From positions 1-37,637 of the forward strand of contig NZ_FZMP01000168.1 in NCBI RefSeq assembly GCF_900196725.1: a stretch of DNA of 37,637 nucleotides, read 5' to 3'. Numbering within the stretch: position 1 is the stretch's first letter; each line of letters begins with the position of its first letter. Below are positions 1 to 9,419 of this stretch, in pieces. The translations under genes and the position numbers were made by a program. Source of the DNA: Candidatus Methanoperedens nitratireducens. GTDB taxonomy: Archaea; Halobacteriota; Methanosarcinia; Methanosarcinales; Methanoperedenaceae. The notes under the pieces are model-generated. The model had not been told where the DNA came from and did no database searches. It worked only from the letters and a program-made list of their open reading frames with translations.

Positions 1-29
1 TTTCAATCCCTCTAAGGTCTGATTTTAAC
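1..29 (-). CRISPR. leader-proximal CRISPR repeat (array continues left of window)
   Basis: The first 29 bases match the style of type I-B archaeal repeats. Read on the minus strand the unit begins GTTAAAATCAGACC and ends GGGATTGAAA, the classic ATTGAAA 3' handle that Cas6 leaves as the crRNA 5' tag. Only one repeat is inside the window and no spacer is visible, so the array must extend to the left. The position next to cas2 and an AT-rich leader supports this reading. It is inferred from a single copy, so repeat length and array existence are unproven here. Confidence 0.8.
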
Positions 30-226
30 CTAGCTTTTTTAAGCCAGTTTTTCTATGGATTTGTTGGTATTTTCGAGACAATTTTTATGGGAATTGTCTA
101 TCGTTTTTAATCTTAAATCTCAATTGAACTCCATCCACAAAAAACTTTGGTAAAAAGAAGATTTTTATCGTGAATGTGAGGTTTTGTATCGCCTTTATAA
201 AGATCCACGATTTTTTAGGTATCAAA
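30..226 (-). promoter_or_regulatory. CRISPR leader
   Basis: This is AT-rich noncoding sequence between the repeat and the end of cas2. Transcription of the array would run leftwards on the minus strand, in the same direction as the cas operon. Several T-rich runs are present and no convincing ORF is seen. The role as leader (array promoter and spacer-acquisition signals) is inferred from position only. Confidence 0.6.
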
Positions 227-502
227 TCAAATTATTGTTGAAATTTCAGCTTTTCTGGTGCCGATCTCATCTGTATCAAGATACCTCTTATCCCTGCTCT
301 TGTAGCATATTACATGATCCAATGACTCATCGGTTATCTCTTTTAAATGACTCGTTATTTTCATATATTCAGGCTCGGTAAGCTCACCTTCAAAAACACT
401 GTTCTGCACCCAGTTAAGATATTGCTTGAGATAAATTCTTATTTTATTTACCCTTTCTACCCCTACGTCATAGACGATTACCACGTACAGAATTACCACC
501 AC
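227..502 (-). CDS. cas2: CRISPR-associated endoribonuclease-fold protein Cas2
   Basis: Small (up to 91 aa) Cas2-family protein that pairs with Cas1 in the spacer-integration complex. The N-terminal beta strand YVVIVYDV with the conserved Asp is visible, followed by an amphipathic helix ([12 protein letters not shown]) and the [10 protein letters not shown] strand typical of Cas2. The listed start (residue 1) gives a few extra residues before the usual YVVIVYD, so the true start may lie slightly downstream. It overlaps the 3' end of cas1 by 10 nt, so the two are translationally coupled. It is the last gene before the CRISPR leader. Confidence 0.9.
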   Translation of the reverse strand: MVVILYVVIVYDVGVERVNKIRIYLKQYLNWVQNSVFEGELTEPEYMKITSHLKEITDESLDHVICYKSRDKRYLDTDEIGTRKAEISTII

Positions 503-1482
503 ATTACAAGAGGTTTGTATTCCTTTTCACCAAGACAATGTTTTACCAGTTTATATAGTTCAAGCCTGATGAGTCTCTTGAAAGAAACGTTTCTGTCCAA
601 CCCCCGGTGTTTTATCGTAGTAGATAGTTTCTCATTGTATTCTGCCAGGAACATCTTTTTTCCTTTTTCACTCAGCAGCATATCCCCAATCTCACCCCTG
701 AAACAATCCTCATCAAGCATGTTCTTATTCACCAGTTTAAAGATTATCCTGTCTATCATGATTGGCTTGAATATCTCGCTCATGTCAAGAGCTAGTGAGA
801 ACCGCCTCTCAAAGGGCTCGTGAAGAAAGGATATTGTAGGGTTAAGCTGGGTATTATAAATCTCTGAAAGAACTGTAGTGTACATTAATGAGTTACCGAA
901 GCTGATGAGTGTATTCATTTTATTTCCTGGCGGCATCCTTGATCTTTTGATTATCTTGTAATCTTCCGGGAATATCTCGTCAAGAGCATTATAATAAATC
1001 TCTCTTATTCTGCCTTCTACATTCATGACTTCGGGGATGGTCGCTGTTGCAGGCAATCTTACGAACTCAGATTCGATGTTAGTGATGCGCGCCTCCAGTT
1101 CAGGTTTTTCCCGCGCATAATATCTCAGGTTTCTCAGGATATTGCCGCACGCGCCTTCCACGAAGGATTTTGCAAGGCAGAGCCTTTTCCCGCTATCGAG
1201 ATAATTTGAAGCCTGTTTCACTATCAAGTCGCCGCTCACCAGTGTTTCTCGCGGGTAGAAAGTGCCTTCATAGAAGCCGTAATAATTGAAGAAATGTATC
1301 GGTACCCCGTTCTTTGCAAGGTAATCCACCACGCCTGATGAAAAACTTAACCTTCCGTATGCGTATATTGAATATATTTTGTTTATCGGTAGTGCACGTT
1401 TTGTGTTCTCGTTCTCAAAGTAAACTGTGTTCTCATGTCTGGTCAGGCTGCCGTCCTGTGTAATATAGAAATCATCCTTCAT
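493..1482 (-). CDS. cas1: CRISPR integrase Cas1 (type I-B form)
   Basis: 329 aa, normal length for Cas1. The N-terminal beta domain ([18 protein letters not shown]) is followed by the alpha-helical catalytic domain. The conserved metal-binding positions are visible as [11 protein letters not shown] (Glu), [20 protein letters not shown] (His, Glu/Asp) and DCFRGEIGD. With Cas2 it integrates new spacers at the leader-repeat junction. It overlaps cas4 by 4 nt (ATGA) and cas2 by 10 nt, forming an adaptation sub-operon cas4-cas1-cas2. No disruption is seen, so adaptation genes look intact even though cas8 upstream does not. Confidence 0.95.
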   Translation of the reverse strand: MKDDFYITQDGSLTRHENTVYFENENTKRALPINKIYSIYAYGRLSFSSGVVDYLAKNGVPIHFFNYYGFYEGTFYPRETLVSGDLIVKQASNYLDSGKRLCLAKSFVEGACGNILRNLRYYAREKPELEARITNIESEFVRLPATATIPEVMNVEGRIREIYYNALDEIFPEDYKIIKRSRMPPGNKMNTLISFGNSLMYTTVLSEIYNTQLNPTISFLHEPFERRFSLALDMSEIFKPIMIDRIIFKLVNKNMLDEDCFRGEIGDMLLSEKGKKMFLAEYNEKLSTTIKHRGLDRNVSFKRLIRLELYKLVKHCLGEKEYKPLVMWW

Positions 1483-2048
1483 GTTATTTCATCTCCAAAG
1501 CAGAACTCGAAGTAAGCGCATTTCGGGCAAATCCTGATCTTTTTGGGCGAAGGCATCCTACCAGTTACGATTCTTCTGATTTCGCTCATCACGTTATCTA
1601 TACCCGATTCATCTTTTTCCGATAGTACGACCTCCTCTCTTTTACTGATAAGCGGGTAATTGATCTCACCGGATGCCGCGATACCTTTTGACTTCAGATA
1701 AAAAAGGTAGTAAAGCATCTGCCAGTGATGTGCTTCTTCCATTCTCTTTGTCTTTTTTATTTCATGGAGGACTATCGAATCTCCTTTCCTGATGAAATCG
1801 ATGCTTATCGTCTGGTCTATAGTGATTTCCTTCGAGTCGCGCTTGTAGCAGTCCTCATGCAGGAGCTTTCCAATATTTACGTTATCATTCTCTTTTTCAA
1901 GGGTGATATTATGCGAGAAAAGCCAGAGTTTTGTGTGGCAAATGAAGTAGTACGCTATCTTCACGCCGCTGATGCGCATACTGCCGGTAACGATCCCTTC
2001 AGATGGGACTTTTTCTGTATCTTCCACTTTTATATTTGGCTGGGTCAT
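1479..2048 (-). CDS. cas4: CRISPR-associated exonuclease Cas4
   Basis: 189-aa Cas4 of the RecB-like PD-(D/E)XK family, which trims and selects prespacers by PAM. The four Fe-S cysteines are present: one in [11 protein letters not shown] and three in [10 protein letters not shown] near the C-terminus. The nuclease core reads SIDFIRKG (Asp), HEIKKTK (E-x-K) and QMLYYLFYL (motif III Gln). The first about 22 residues precede the usual Cas4 opening ([12 protein letters not shown]), so the second Met is a plausible alternative start. It sits 28 nt after cas3 and overlaps cas1 by 4 nt. Confidence 0.92.
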   Translation of the reverse strand: MTQPNIKVEDTEKVPSEGIVTGSMRISGVKIAYYFICHTKLWLFSHNITLEKENDNVNIGKLLHEDCYKRDSKEITIDQTISIDFIRKGDSIVLHEIKKTKRMEEAHHWQMLYYLFYLKSKGIAASGEINYPLISKREEVVLSEKDESGIDNVMSEIRRIVTGRMPSPKKIRICPKCAYFEFCFGDEIT

Positions 2049-2076
2049 TCTATTTTGACGAATTAAGTTTGGCGTA

Positions 2077-4392
2077 TCAAATCATTAAAAAGGGTGACTT
2101 ATCAGTTATTCCTATTAAGGGATCATAATGTAAGTAAAGATATCGTATCTCACCATTATCCACATCCCTGTTTTTATCATATATCCACTTGGGTATCTTG
2201 ACATTATATCCAACACGATTAAGCGGATTAAGTTTTTCTACCTCTTTCTGATATTCTATTGGTATGCAGGTAGCAGTTGGATAGTCAGATTCTCTTGTAT
2301 AGGCAGAAATATCATCATCAAAAAGTTTACCAGTGTATAAAAATCTTCGTTGCTCAATCGCACGATATACTAATTGTTGTGCTTTTTTCAACCCCGCTTC
2401 TATTTTTGGTAGATATTCTTCATTATATAATTCATCCACAAGACTTCTTAAAATCCCTTCATTTGGTTGGTTGCCTACACCATCGAGCAATGATATAGAA
2501 GATTTTATTATATCGATATCATCATATGGTCTTTGAGATTTGACCTGATAAACATAAGCAGGACACAGTATATTTTGTGGTCTATTGCGGTTGACACGCC
2601 CAAATCTCTGGATCAATGAATCGATAGGTGCAGCTTCGGTATGCAGTTCATCAAAATCAATATCTAAACTCACTTCGACAACTTGCGTTGTAATTGCAAT
2701 AAATGCACCCTTTGGCAAGTTTTCCAATTGATTTTCCCTTATATTCCTGTGATTAAGAATGAAGCGAGAGTGAAATAACATAACTCGCTCTCTGGATTTT
2801 TTAATGTCTTCTAACTTTAGTTTTTTCTCAAGTGTTTCAATTATACTGTTGTATAATTTAACACTTTTATCAACAGTATTAGCAATAACAAGTACTTTTT
2901 TCCCTTCTAAAAACGATAAGATCACTCGATCAATGCAATCTTCTATTAGTTTATCCTCAATATTAATCATAAGTTTTATCCGGTTATTGTACTCCTCATC
3001 TTGTATAAACGAAAATTTTCTTCTACTTTTCTCTTCTATCATTTGCTTTATTACATCTGGCAATGTCGCACTTATTACACAGAACTTACTTCTCGCGCTT
3101 GACAGTTTCATTGCCTCTATTATCAGTCCTAACGTATAAGGGTCATATGCGTGTATTTCATCAAGTATCGATAAACTACTTTGGAGTGCATCATTCCTAG
3201 TTTCCCACTGATTCGAATGAAAGAGACTAAATAATAATTGGTCAACAGTAGTAACTGTAACTGGATAAAAAAAAGCGCTCATTTCTTTCATTTTGTAATT
3301 ATAAGTGCTCTCCTGATAATCCTCATTTAATTCTTCTTTCAGAAGAAATCTAGATGTTCCATGAACCAGGGCAACATTTGCATTACCAAATATGTTCGCT
3401 AATCGTTCCCACATTTTGTTTGAAGTGGTCATTGTTGGAAGTAGGTATAGTAACCTGTGCCTGTTTAGATTATTTTGTGCCCATAATAAACTCGCTTCAG
3501 TTTTGCCTGTTCCGGTGGGTGCCCTTAAAAAAATATCGCCTTGCACACTGCCAACCTTTTTTTGATAATTGTGCCATATTATTTTGTCTCGTGGAATTGT
3601 TCCCCGTTTTCGATCCCGCTCTTGAGCACGTTCAAGGGTTGCCTGCTCTAAAGGATTCGTAACATTTTCGATAACGAAAATTCTTTCAGTTTGATTGCTC
3701 GATCCCCACCAATCGCAATAATGCATTGCTGACTTTAGAAATGAAAATATATCTCGTATCAAAGAATCTTCTCTATAAAGACATTTTAATTGTGAGAATT
3801 GATAATTTATCACGTTGTAGTTTGGTTCATTAAGTTTTGGATACATTGCAGTTGGTTTTTCATCACTGAAAATATCTGAATATTCTTTGTTAAGGAAGTC
3901 TTCCATACGAATTAGATAGCTCTCACAGTAGCTTGGCGGCATTTTACCTTTCCATTTTGTAAATTTATCTGGATGCAACCGAGAGTGATGACTTGCAACA
4001 ACAAGTGTTTCCAATTGTAGCTCTGGAATTGAGTCGTAAAGTGGATTATTTTTGACCTGTGCTTCGATAAATGGTAATGAATCTAGAGAATGAGAGCAAT
4101 TTATGTTTTTTTCACCTCTGATCTTTAATTGAAAAGGAACTGTCGCCTTTCCATGGTCATGATATGCAATACAGTAAAATGCACCTTCCAACAATCTATT
4201 TTCAGTAGAATCCGCCCTTTCCGCCAATTTTTTAGCATCCAACTCACGATGTTTCTTAAATCTTTTGAAAATACGAATACATTCGAGAATATGTTTTTCA
4301 AGTGATATTGAAGGATTAAATTTAGCGAGAATATCTTCATTATACTTATCAGAGCAAGAAAAAATTATATTTTCCATCTGTAAATCCCCCAT
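2077..4392 (-). CDS. cas3: CRISPR helicase-nuclease Cas3 (HD + DExH)
   Basis: 771-aa Cas3 that unwinds and degrades target DNA after recruitment by Cascade. The HD nuclease motifs are in order: H in LEKHILECI, HD in YHDHGKA and HH in ASHHSRLHP. The helicase has Walker A (APTGTGKTE), the DExH box as DEIHAYDP, SAT (VISATLP), and TTQVVEVSLDID plus the QRFGRVNR motif VI. The gene is complete. The first ATG lies 44 nt inside the cas5 reading frame. The second Met (MENIIF, 4377) gives a more typical opening and still overlaps cas5, so either start implies translational coupling. Confidence 0.93.
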   Translation of the reverse strand: MGDLQMENIIFSCSDKYNEDILAKFNPSISLEKHILECIRIFKRFKKHRELDAKKLAERADSTENRLLEGAFYCIAYHDHGKATVPFQLKIRGEKNINCSHSLDSLPFIEAQVKNNPLYDSIPELQLETLVVASHHSRLHPDKFTKWKGKMPPSYCESYLIRMEDFLNKEYSDIFSDEKPTAMYPKLNEPNYNVINYQFSQLKCLYREDSLIRDIFSFLKSAMHYCDWWGSSNQTERIFVIENVTNPLEQATLERAQERDRKRGTIPRDKIIWHNYQKKVGSVQGDIFLRAPTGTGKTEASLLWAQNNLNRHRLLYLLPTMTTSNKMWERLANIFGNANVALVHGTSRFLLKEELNEDYQESTYNYKMKEMSAFFYPVTVTTVDQLLFSLFHSNQWETRNDALQSSLSILDEIHAYDPYTLGLIIEAMKLSSARSKFCVISATLPDVIKQMIEEKSRRKFSFIQDEEYNNRIKLMINIEDKLIEDCIDRVILSFLEGKKVLVIANTVDKSVKLYNSIIETLEKKLKLEDIKKSRERVMLFHSRFILNHRNIRENQLENLPKGAFIAITTQVVEVSLDIDFDELHTEAAPIDSLIQRFGRVNRNRPQNILCPAYVYQVKSQRPYDDIDIIKSSISLLDGVGNQPNEGILRSLVDELYNEEYLPKIEAGLKKAQQLVYRAIEQRRFLYTGKLFDDDISAYTRESDYPTATCIPIEYQKEVEKLNPLNRVGYNVKIPKWIYDKNRDVDNGEIRYLYLHYDPLIGITDKSPFLMI

Positions 4393-5056
4393 CTTTTTTA
4401 ATATATATTTTTAAGTTTTTAAGAAAAGCATAAGTTTGTAATCCAGACGGTGTTCTCATACCATTTTTTGAGATAAACGTCGATGGTAAGGTTGCTAAAT
4501 TATATGGTTCAAAGTACTTTTGATTGTTGATATCTATATTAAACCCCTCAATGGCAGGATTAAACGGTACAATTGTTTCCCCATACTCACCTGCTTCTAA
4601 GGGAATTAAATTAACTATTTCAACTTTATATAATATTATAAGCTCATCATCACGTCCTAAACTTAAAGCAAATCTTGGGTTTAGAAACGCATTATAGAGT
4701 TTTTCGAGAGTGCTTTTTTGATTTGGAACATAGTAGACCATGTATTCTGGTTTATATATCAATTCACGCACAAAAATACTCGATTCGATAGTAGTATCTT
4801 TATATTTTTTATATCTTACGAGGTCATCTGTTCTTCCTATACCGTGCAAAATTGTATCCTTTGTAACATCAACTACTGCGACTTTTAAGTCATTAAATTC
4901 TTTCCAAAGAATATCTTCAGAAAGCCCCATAGCAGCTCCTGCAAGTCCTATTAGAGTTGTACGTGGTGGGAAAGGAAATGTACGATGTATTTTATGTGTT
5001 TTTGGGTCTCTATATGAATTCAGAAGTCCACGCACATGGAGTCGAATAGCATCCAA
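4349..5056 (-). CDS. cas5: Cascade subunit Cas5 (type I-B)
   Basis: 235-aa RAMP-fold Cas5, which caps the crRNA 5' handle in the type I-B effector. The N-terminal strand (AIRLHVRGLLNSYR) and the segment TFPFPPRTTLIGLAGAAMGL are the family signature; the latter is the usual Pro-rich turn followed by the Gly-rich helix. It starts 4 nt after the cas7 stop and runs into cas3. It is intact. The pairing with a DevR/Cst2-like Cas7 and a Cst1-like Cas8 points to the Tneap-style I-B subtype. Confidence 0.88.
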   Translation of the reverse strand: MDAIRLHVRGLLNSYRDPKTHKIHRTFPFPPRTTLIGLAGAAMGLSEDILWKEFNDLKVAVVDVTKDTILHGIGRTDDLVRYKKYKDTTIESSIFVRELIYKPEYMVYYVPNQKSTLEKLYNAFLNPRFALSLGRDDELIILYKVEIVNLIPLEAGEYGETIVPFNPAIEGFNIDINNQKYFEPYNLATLPSTFISKNGMRTPSGLQTYAFLKNLKIYIKKDGGFTDGKYNFFLL

Positions 5057-5060
5057 AATT

Positions 5061-6008
5061 TCACCCTGTATAAACTCTTTCGATGTCTTCTCGTATCTGG
5101 TTTAAACATTCATCAATATTCAAAATATCATTGAAAATTTGCTTAATTTCAATATCGTTGCCAAAGAAGCCGGGCAAATATCCGACGAGTTTTTTCTGTA
5201 TAATGCTCTCGTTTGCATTGAATGCATTATTAAGAAGGTTAACATTAATTGATCCAACAGCATTCTGTTTTGTTTGTAAAGTTTCAAGGAATATTGGATG
5301 TTTTGAAGATTGCCGTGTATAAGCCACAAACTTAGGAGATATATCTGTAAGTAATCTGGTTTGCTTCCCACCACCCCATAAATGTTCTATTGCATTAATC
5401 AGTGCACTCAAACGCATGGCCTTAGTTTTCCCATCTAATTCAAATCCGTCTTTTTTATTAAGTTCCATGCCAACAAATTTTCCAATACGATCGAGTTCGA
5501 TGAGAATACTACCAGAGAAGTAGTTGTATGTAATTTCTGTTTCAAACATAGCCCCTCCAGATGCAGCTTTCTCTCGTGTTTGTTCACTGCTTTTAGTTCC
5601 AAGGTCACGATTATTCTGGAATGGATAGATGCCGATGGCAGGGCTCACGCGCACAGGAGAAGTACGTTTGCGATTATCCCCAGTTACCGCTCTCATAAAG
5701 CCAAACAAATCATCATCAATATAAGTTATTGGGTCGCATTCAGTGAAATCTGGGCTTTTGGTCTTAGTTTCCTTTATTATATCTTCATTAGTGCGTGGAT
5801 CTTGTAACGGTGAGATTTTAAATCCTACCTCCAAAAACTTATCCCGAATACTACGGCGAATTGCTTGACCTGATATATATGGCAATGTTGAACCATCTGG
5901 AAGTGTTATCTTTTTCAATGTTGAAACATTATCCTCATTAAATCCACTATTTGCATTTCCAATACTCATTTTGAATAAATAACCTATATTTATACAATTT
6001 GATTCCAT
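5061..6008 (-). CDS. cas7: Cascade backbone Cas7 (Cst2/DevR type)
   Basis: The Cas7 backbone protein polymerises along the crRNA in type I-B Cascade. I place the start at the ATG at 6008 (MESNCINIGYLFK), because GGGAGGA lies 5 nt upstream and because longer versions read through the preceding gene. The product is then 315 aa. Recognisable family features are SGQAIRRSIRDKF near residue 50-60, DDLFGFMRA, the KRTSPVRVSPAIG segment and the Gly-rich GGGKQTRLLTDISP. Its ATG follows the upstream stop codon by one nucleotide, so translation is coupled to the cas8 tail. Confidence 0.9.
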   Translation of the reverse strand: MESNCINIGYLFKMSIGNANSGFNEDNVSTLKKITLPDGSTLPYISGQAIRRSIRDKFLEVGFKISPLQDPRTNEDIIKETKTKSPDFTECDPITYIDDDLFGFMRAVTGDNRKRTSPVRVSPAIGIYPFQNNRDLGTKSSEQTREKAASGGAMFETEITYNYFSGSILIELDRIGKFVGMELNKKDGFELDGKTKAMRLSALINAIEHLWGGGKQTRLLTDISPKFVAYTRQSSKHPIFLETLQTKQNAVGSINVNLLNNAFNANESIIQKKLVGYLPGFFGNDIEIKQIFNDILNIDECLNQIREDIERVYTG

Positions 6009-6009
6009 T

Positions 6010-7676
6010 TTAGTCCTCCCTTGTCTTAATTTCTTCATGTTCATCTTTTGCCTCCTTTTTTGGAGGAGGATTCTTTGCAAAAATTGTGATTAAAGACTTA
6101 TATTGACGCCAATTCCGCTCATCAATGCTCAGAAGGAATTCTTTTGGAATTTCTAATCGACCGGAGAATTTTTCATTTGGCATTTTAAATTGTGCGCTGT
6201 TAAGATTTTCCAAGAATTCCGTAAGGTTCTTGGAGTTGCGCAATCCAAAAAGTACACCCTTATCATTGGTGAAGTAGCTATATTTTCCAATGCGGTCACC
6301 AATCTTCTCGCATACTTCTACTATATGTTCTTCCATACGAGTCACCTCATTAACACTTTTTGTCATGTAAACTTTTACAAAATGATGAAGTCCCTCAACA
6401 GGCCGACCTTTTTCGAATGTGAACTGCTCAACTTCATCAGTAATATCTTCGAAATTAAGTATTTTTTCTGAAATTTTTTCCCTATATATTACATTTGCTA
6501 TGCTAACACCACGTTTTTTTCAATAAATAAATCACCGAAAAGGCGATACAGATTTACTCCATCTTCCCCTTCAGTTACAAAATCAAAGCATTTGAAGAGA
6601 TCACCGAAACGCGTAAATTCCATTGTCTTGCGGAACTGTAAACTTTGTGCTTTGACCCCAGAACTTGCGTACCATCGTTTTGAGGCGAGATGCTTCCAAG
6701 CTGCATCATTTTTCATTTCTCTTTGAGATACATAATTTTTCAAATAATTATACATTGCAATCGCAAGATAAACAAAATTCTCACCTAAGTGATACGCTGT
6801 GATGCGTTCTTCAGTAAAATTGCAATAGATATTTTCAGTCCCCCGTGTTGATGTGTGTGGATCTATTTCTTTCCATACACTCCAAAGTTCACTAAGAGTC
6901 TCAGCATGTGGTAACGCGATAAAAACGCGGTCCCCATTGATATGATATCGAACTATGTCGTAAGCCGCAATGGACGCTGCTTCACAATATCCACACATGA
7001 TAGATGTACCACGGTGCATTGAATTAAAATTTTTCATTTTATTCGCGGAGGTCATCCAAGGGTAATTCACGCCAGTTGGGTTCATTCCTTTAGTGCTTCT
7101 TCCGCAGAATGAACAAAGATTTTCACCTGTATTGAAATCTAGTACTGTCTTAATTGTGAGTTTTGGCGCATACATTGGTATGTATGCTTTATTTAGGTCA
7201 CTTGCTTGCTTCGGACTGATCTTTGCTTTCTGTTGTTTATTTTCATTATAAGATTTTATTGCATTATCAAATTTTTCTTTCTGTTCATTACTCATGTCTT
7301 TCAAGAATAATTTTTGCTTTATTGAAGGGACTGGTCCCGATATGAGTGCTGAGTGGAATGGGGTAAAGTTAGTCTTCTGGTAAAGTTTAAATTCACCAGT
7401 TTCATTATCATACCAAACATCTTTATTTTTTGTAGGAGTTATGTAATTTGTGTTTACAAGATTATTAACTACTTCTTTTATAAATGAAGAGACTGTTTCC
7501 TCGCTTATTCCCTCAACAGCAAATATGCGTTCTTTTATTGTAATTCCCATCTTATCGGCTAATTCCACATTTTCTGGAAAATTGAACGCACAGAATAGAG
7601 ATATTATTCCAGAATCGAGCCAATAATTACCTGTTTCTTTAAACTCAGCTCTAAATTGATTGATTATTTGCTGCAT
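6010..7676 (-). CDS. cas8: Cascade large subunit Cas8 (Cst1-like), split by a -1 frameshift
   Basis: The 392-aa front part (7676-6498) carries two CxxC pairs (CSFCGR, MCGYCEA), as expected for the zinc-binding Cas8b/Cst1 large subunit that recognises the PAM and recruits Cas3. Its frame ends (VVLA stop) just after an A7 run on the coding strand. The -1 frame from that run stays open (KKRGVSIANVIYREKI onwards) to a TAA at 6010. That adds about 165 residues ending in an acidic/Lys tail, which would restore a normal 550-aa-class Cas8. Either the gene is mutated, the read has a homopolymer error, or ribosomes shift at the A-AAA-AAC heptamer. The name rests on zinc motifs and position between cas6 and cas7. 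Confidence 0.78.
6513..6520 (-). other. slippery-type heptamer at the cas8 frameshift
   Basis: On the coding strand the sequence GAA-AAA-AAC contains A-AAA-AAC, a canonical -1 slippery heptamer, exactly where the cas8 frame must shift by -1 to continue. No search for a downstream stimulatory stem or upstream Shine-Dalgarno could be scored, and a homopolymer indel explains the same observation. Confidence 0.4.
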
Positions 7677-7891
7677 TGAATTACCTCACCCTTCGCCTCC
7701 CTTATCGTCTCCTCCAGGTCATCCAGAAACGATGGCGGCATCCCCGTACTTATCAAAAGCCCCAGCATCGAGCTTGCGCCCTTGGGGTAGAGTTCTTTTG
7801 CAGCGCAGTCCATGTCAGAGTCACAGATGGAGCGTTGGATAGTCATCATTTTTGAGCTTTTTGCTCTTCCACCTTTTTTCGCCACCTTCAT
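7664..7891 (-). CDS. small hypothetical protein between cas6 and cas8
   Basis: A 75-aa ORF (or about 60 aa from the internal Met-Met pair) overlaps the start of cas8 by 13 nt and has the same orientation. It is basic at the N-terminus (KVAKKGGRAKSSK) and helical/acidic at the end (SFLDDLEETIREAKGEV). I do not recognise it. The local base composition (about 7690-7830) is clearly more GC-rich than the cas8 or cas7 genes. No strong ribosome binding site is visible. It may be a degraded gene or a small operon member. Confidence 0.4.
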   Translation of the reverse strand: MKVAKKGGRAKSSKMMTIQRSICDSDMDCAAKELYPKGASSMLGLLISTGMPPSFLDDLEETIREAKGEVIQCSK

Positions 7892-8014
7892 AAACTCTTT
7901 AAATTAACTGTAAGTTTATAAATGTTTGGAGAGCAGAGTGAAACTATTTCTGCTGAGCCATCCGTCTTGCTTTAGCTAAATGGAAGGTGATATGAATGCA
8001 GTACCGATCAATAA

Positions 8015-8044
8015 ATCTGCGTTTATCTGCGTTCATCTGCGGTT
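8015..8044. repeat. three tandem 10-bp units (ATCTGCGTTT-like)
   Basis: ATCTGCGTTT, ATCTGCGTTC and ATCTGCGGTT follow one another directly. The stop codon of cas6 lies inside this block, so its last residues (NLTADERR) are encoded by it. Short ATCTGCGTT-type runs are, from general experience, a widespread kind of intergenic repeat, so the cas6 3' end may have been altered by repeat insertion. Confidence 0.6.
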
Positions 8045-8790
8045 AAATTTTTCATCTGTTGGCTGCTATTTACCACATCCACACACCCGAATCCCATCGC
8101 ATTCTTCTCCCCAAGTCCTGCTTCATAGGCGAACTTTAGCAATTCAGAGCTTGCCTGTATTTTTAGGCTCATGAGGTTGCATCGCCTATAGCTTTCTGCA
8201 ATTTTAATGCGTTTGGGCTTTATGTCTGCGGTTTCAATTACATCGAAATAATCCGCAGGTGCTTTACCATAAAATTCGCTGAAGCGCTCAATTAGATTCT
8301 TGTGTAGGTTCTCATAGAACTTTGGCTCAGTCGGGTAAAGATCTATCTCCCGCAGGCTTTCATTCTCCTTTCGTATTGTCTTAACATATATGGGCGAAAG
8401 AGTCTTAAACCAGCACTCATCCTCAAAAGAAAAATCTTTGAGTATCTCAATACGCTCTATGCCAAGATTTGCTTTACCTTTTGGTCCATCTAAATAGAAT
8501 TCAGGCTGTTGGAGAAGACCTTCAGCAAAGCTTTTGATAAATCTATCGTCAGGTGAAGACAGAATAAAAAAAGCCCTCTCAAAACAGAGGCCTGATTTGT
8601 CGTGTCTTTTATTCATCAGTATAAGATTGGAAAATGTATAGAACTTAAATCCCTGATGGGAATGGGTCTCGTTTGCCAGCTTAACATCAGCGCTGGCAAA
8701 TTTGAAATAGAGCATCGAAGCTAAACCGTATTGATAATCGAAATTAACAGGAAGGTTCGAGAGATTTCTGACAGTTATTTTGCTTCTCAG
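8023..8790 (-). CDS. cas6: crRNA-processing endoribonuclease Cas6
   Basis: Cas6 cleaves the repeat RNA. The first ATG (8715) gives 230 aa that begin in the middle of the usual N-terminal ferredoxin strand. Upstream the frame stays open and encodes LRSKITVRNLSNLPVNFDYQ, a typical Cas6 opening. I therefore extend it 25 codons to a CTG at 8790, which has GGGG 8 nt upstream and lies about 23 nt from the predicted transcription start. The C-terminal Gly-rich loop (GLGEKNAMGFGCV) is intact, and HSHQGF may hold the active-site His. It heads the cas operon. The non-AUG start is inference; loss of an original ATG is the alternative. Confidence 0.82.
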   Translation of the reverse strand: MRSKITVRNLSNLPVNFDYQYGLASMLYFKFASADVKLANETHSHQGFKFYTFSNLILMNKRHDKSGLCFERAFFILSSPDDRFIKSFAEGLLQQPEFYLDGPKGKANLGIERIEILKDFSFEDECWFKTLSPIYVKTIRKENESLREIDLYPTEPKFYENLHKNLIERFSEFYGKAPADYFDVIETADIKPKRIKIAESYRRCNLMSLKIQASSELLKFAYEAGLGEKNAMGFGCVDVVNSSQQMKNLTADERR

Positions 8791-8834
8791 CTTAGATTCC
8801 CCTTTGTATAATCACTATCCTCAAACTTTCTCAC

Positions 8835-8849
8835 ATTATAAACCTTTCC
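8835..8849 (-). promoter_or_regulatory. archaeal BRE/TATA promoter of the cas operon
   Basis: On the minus strand GGAAAGG (BRE-like) is followed directly by TTTATAAT. Placed this way, transcription would begin near 8813, just upstream of the proposed cas6 start. This is the standard archaeal arrangement; no good bacterial -35 is present. Confidence 0.55.
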
Positions 8850-8938
8850 GGGTACGTTTGGATCAGGTCGCTTTTATAATATTAAAAGCAAATGCTATAT
8901 AACATCTCTTATTGTCATTTGATACATAAATACTCCAA

Positions 8939-9289
8939 TTATTTACAAAATACTTTGATTCTCCCCTTCCATTTTTCAAGATAAACTCTCACAATCGCCT
9001 CTTTATCACTCTTTGTTAAACGTGAATAATTCTTAAGCATATTAATAAAATTTGCATCCTTTATCCCCAAACTTTCGAGTCTAGATTCAAATAGAATATC
9101 TTTTATCCTTGAGGAAGGGATCATTAAGGCTCTGGCAAGCCTTTTTATTTTCTCATCCGTGGGAATAAAACTCCCCTTCTCTATATCATAAATATAACTG
9201 TTTGATTTGTAACCAAGTCTTTTTGCCAGTTCCTGCTGGCTTATTCCTTTCTCCTCCCTTAATCGCCTCAACTTCTGCCCGAAATTCAT
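8939..9289 (-). CDS. XRE-family transcriptional regulator
   Basis: 116 aa with an HTH_3/Cro-C1 domain in the first 60 residues (LRRLREEKGISQQELAKRLG), followed by a helical C-terminal region of unknown role. It is transcribed away from the second XRE gene at 9471, the two sharing a 181-bp intergenic region. It may regulate the neighbouring mobile module or itself; its relation to the cas operon 150 bp away is unknown. Confidence 0.8.
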   Translation of the reverse strand: MNFGQKLRRLREEKGISQQELAKRLGYKSNSYIYDIEKGSFIPTDEKIKRLARALMIPSSRIKDILFESRLESLGIKDANFINMLKNYSRLTKSDKEAIVRVYLEKWKGRIKVFCK

Positions 9290-9419
9290 ATTTTCTTATT
9301 TATTTTTATGAAACCGCCTACTGAACTGATGATACCAAAGCTAGAAGAAGTGTCAAGCTGGCTTTTCCGAAATCATTGACAGGAGAAAATTATCAGTAAT
9401 ACCTGATTGTCCACTTTAC

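Noticed and set aside
30-226. 65-aa plus-strand ORF starting at 184 in the leader/cas2 region
   Set aside because: It is antisense to cas2 and has no domain or ribosome binding site.
9374-9401. TTGACA...TAATAC as a bacterial promoter for the XRE gene
   Set aside because: The spacer is only 15 bp and a better archaeal TATA lies inside the palindrome closer to the gene.
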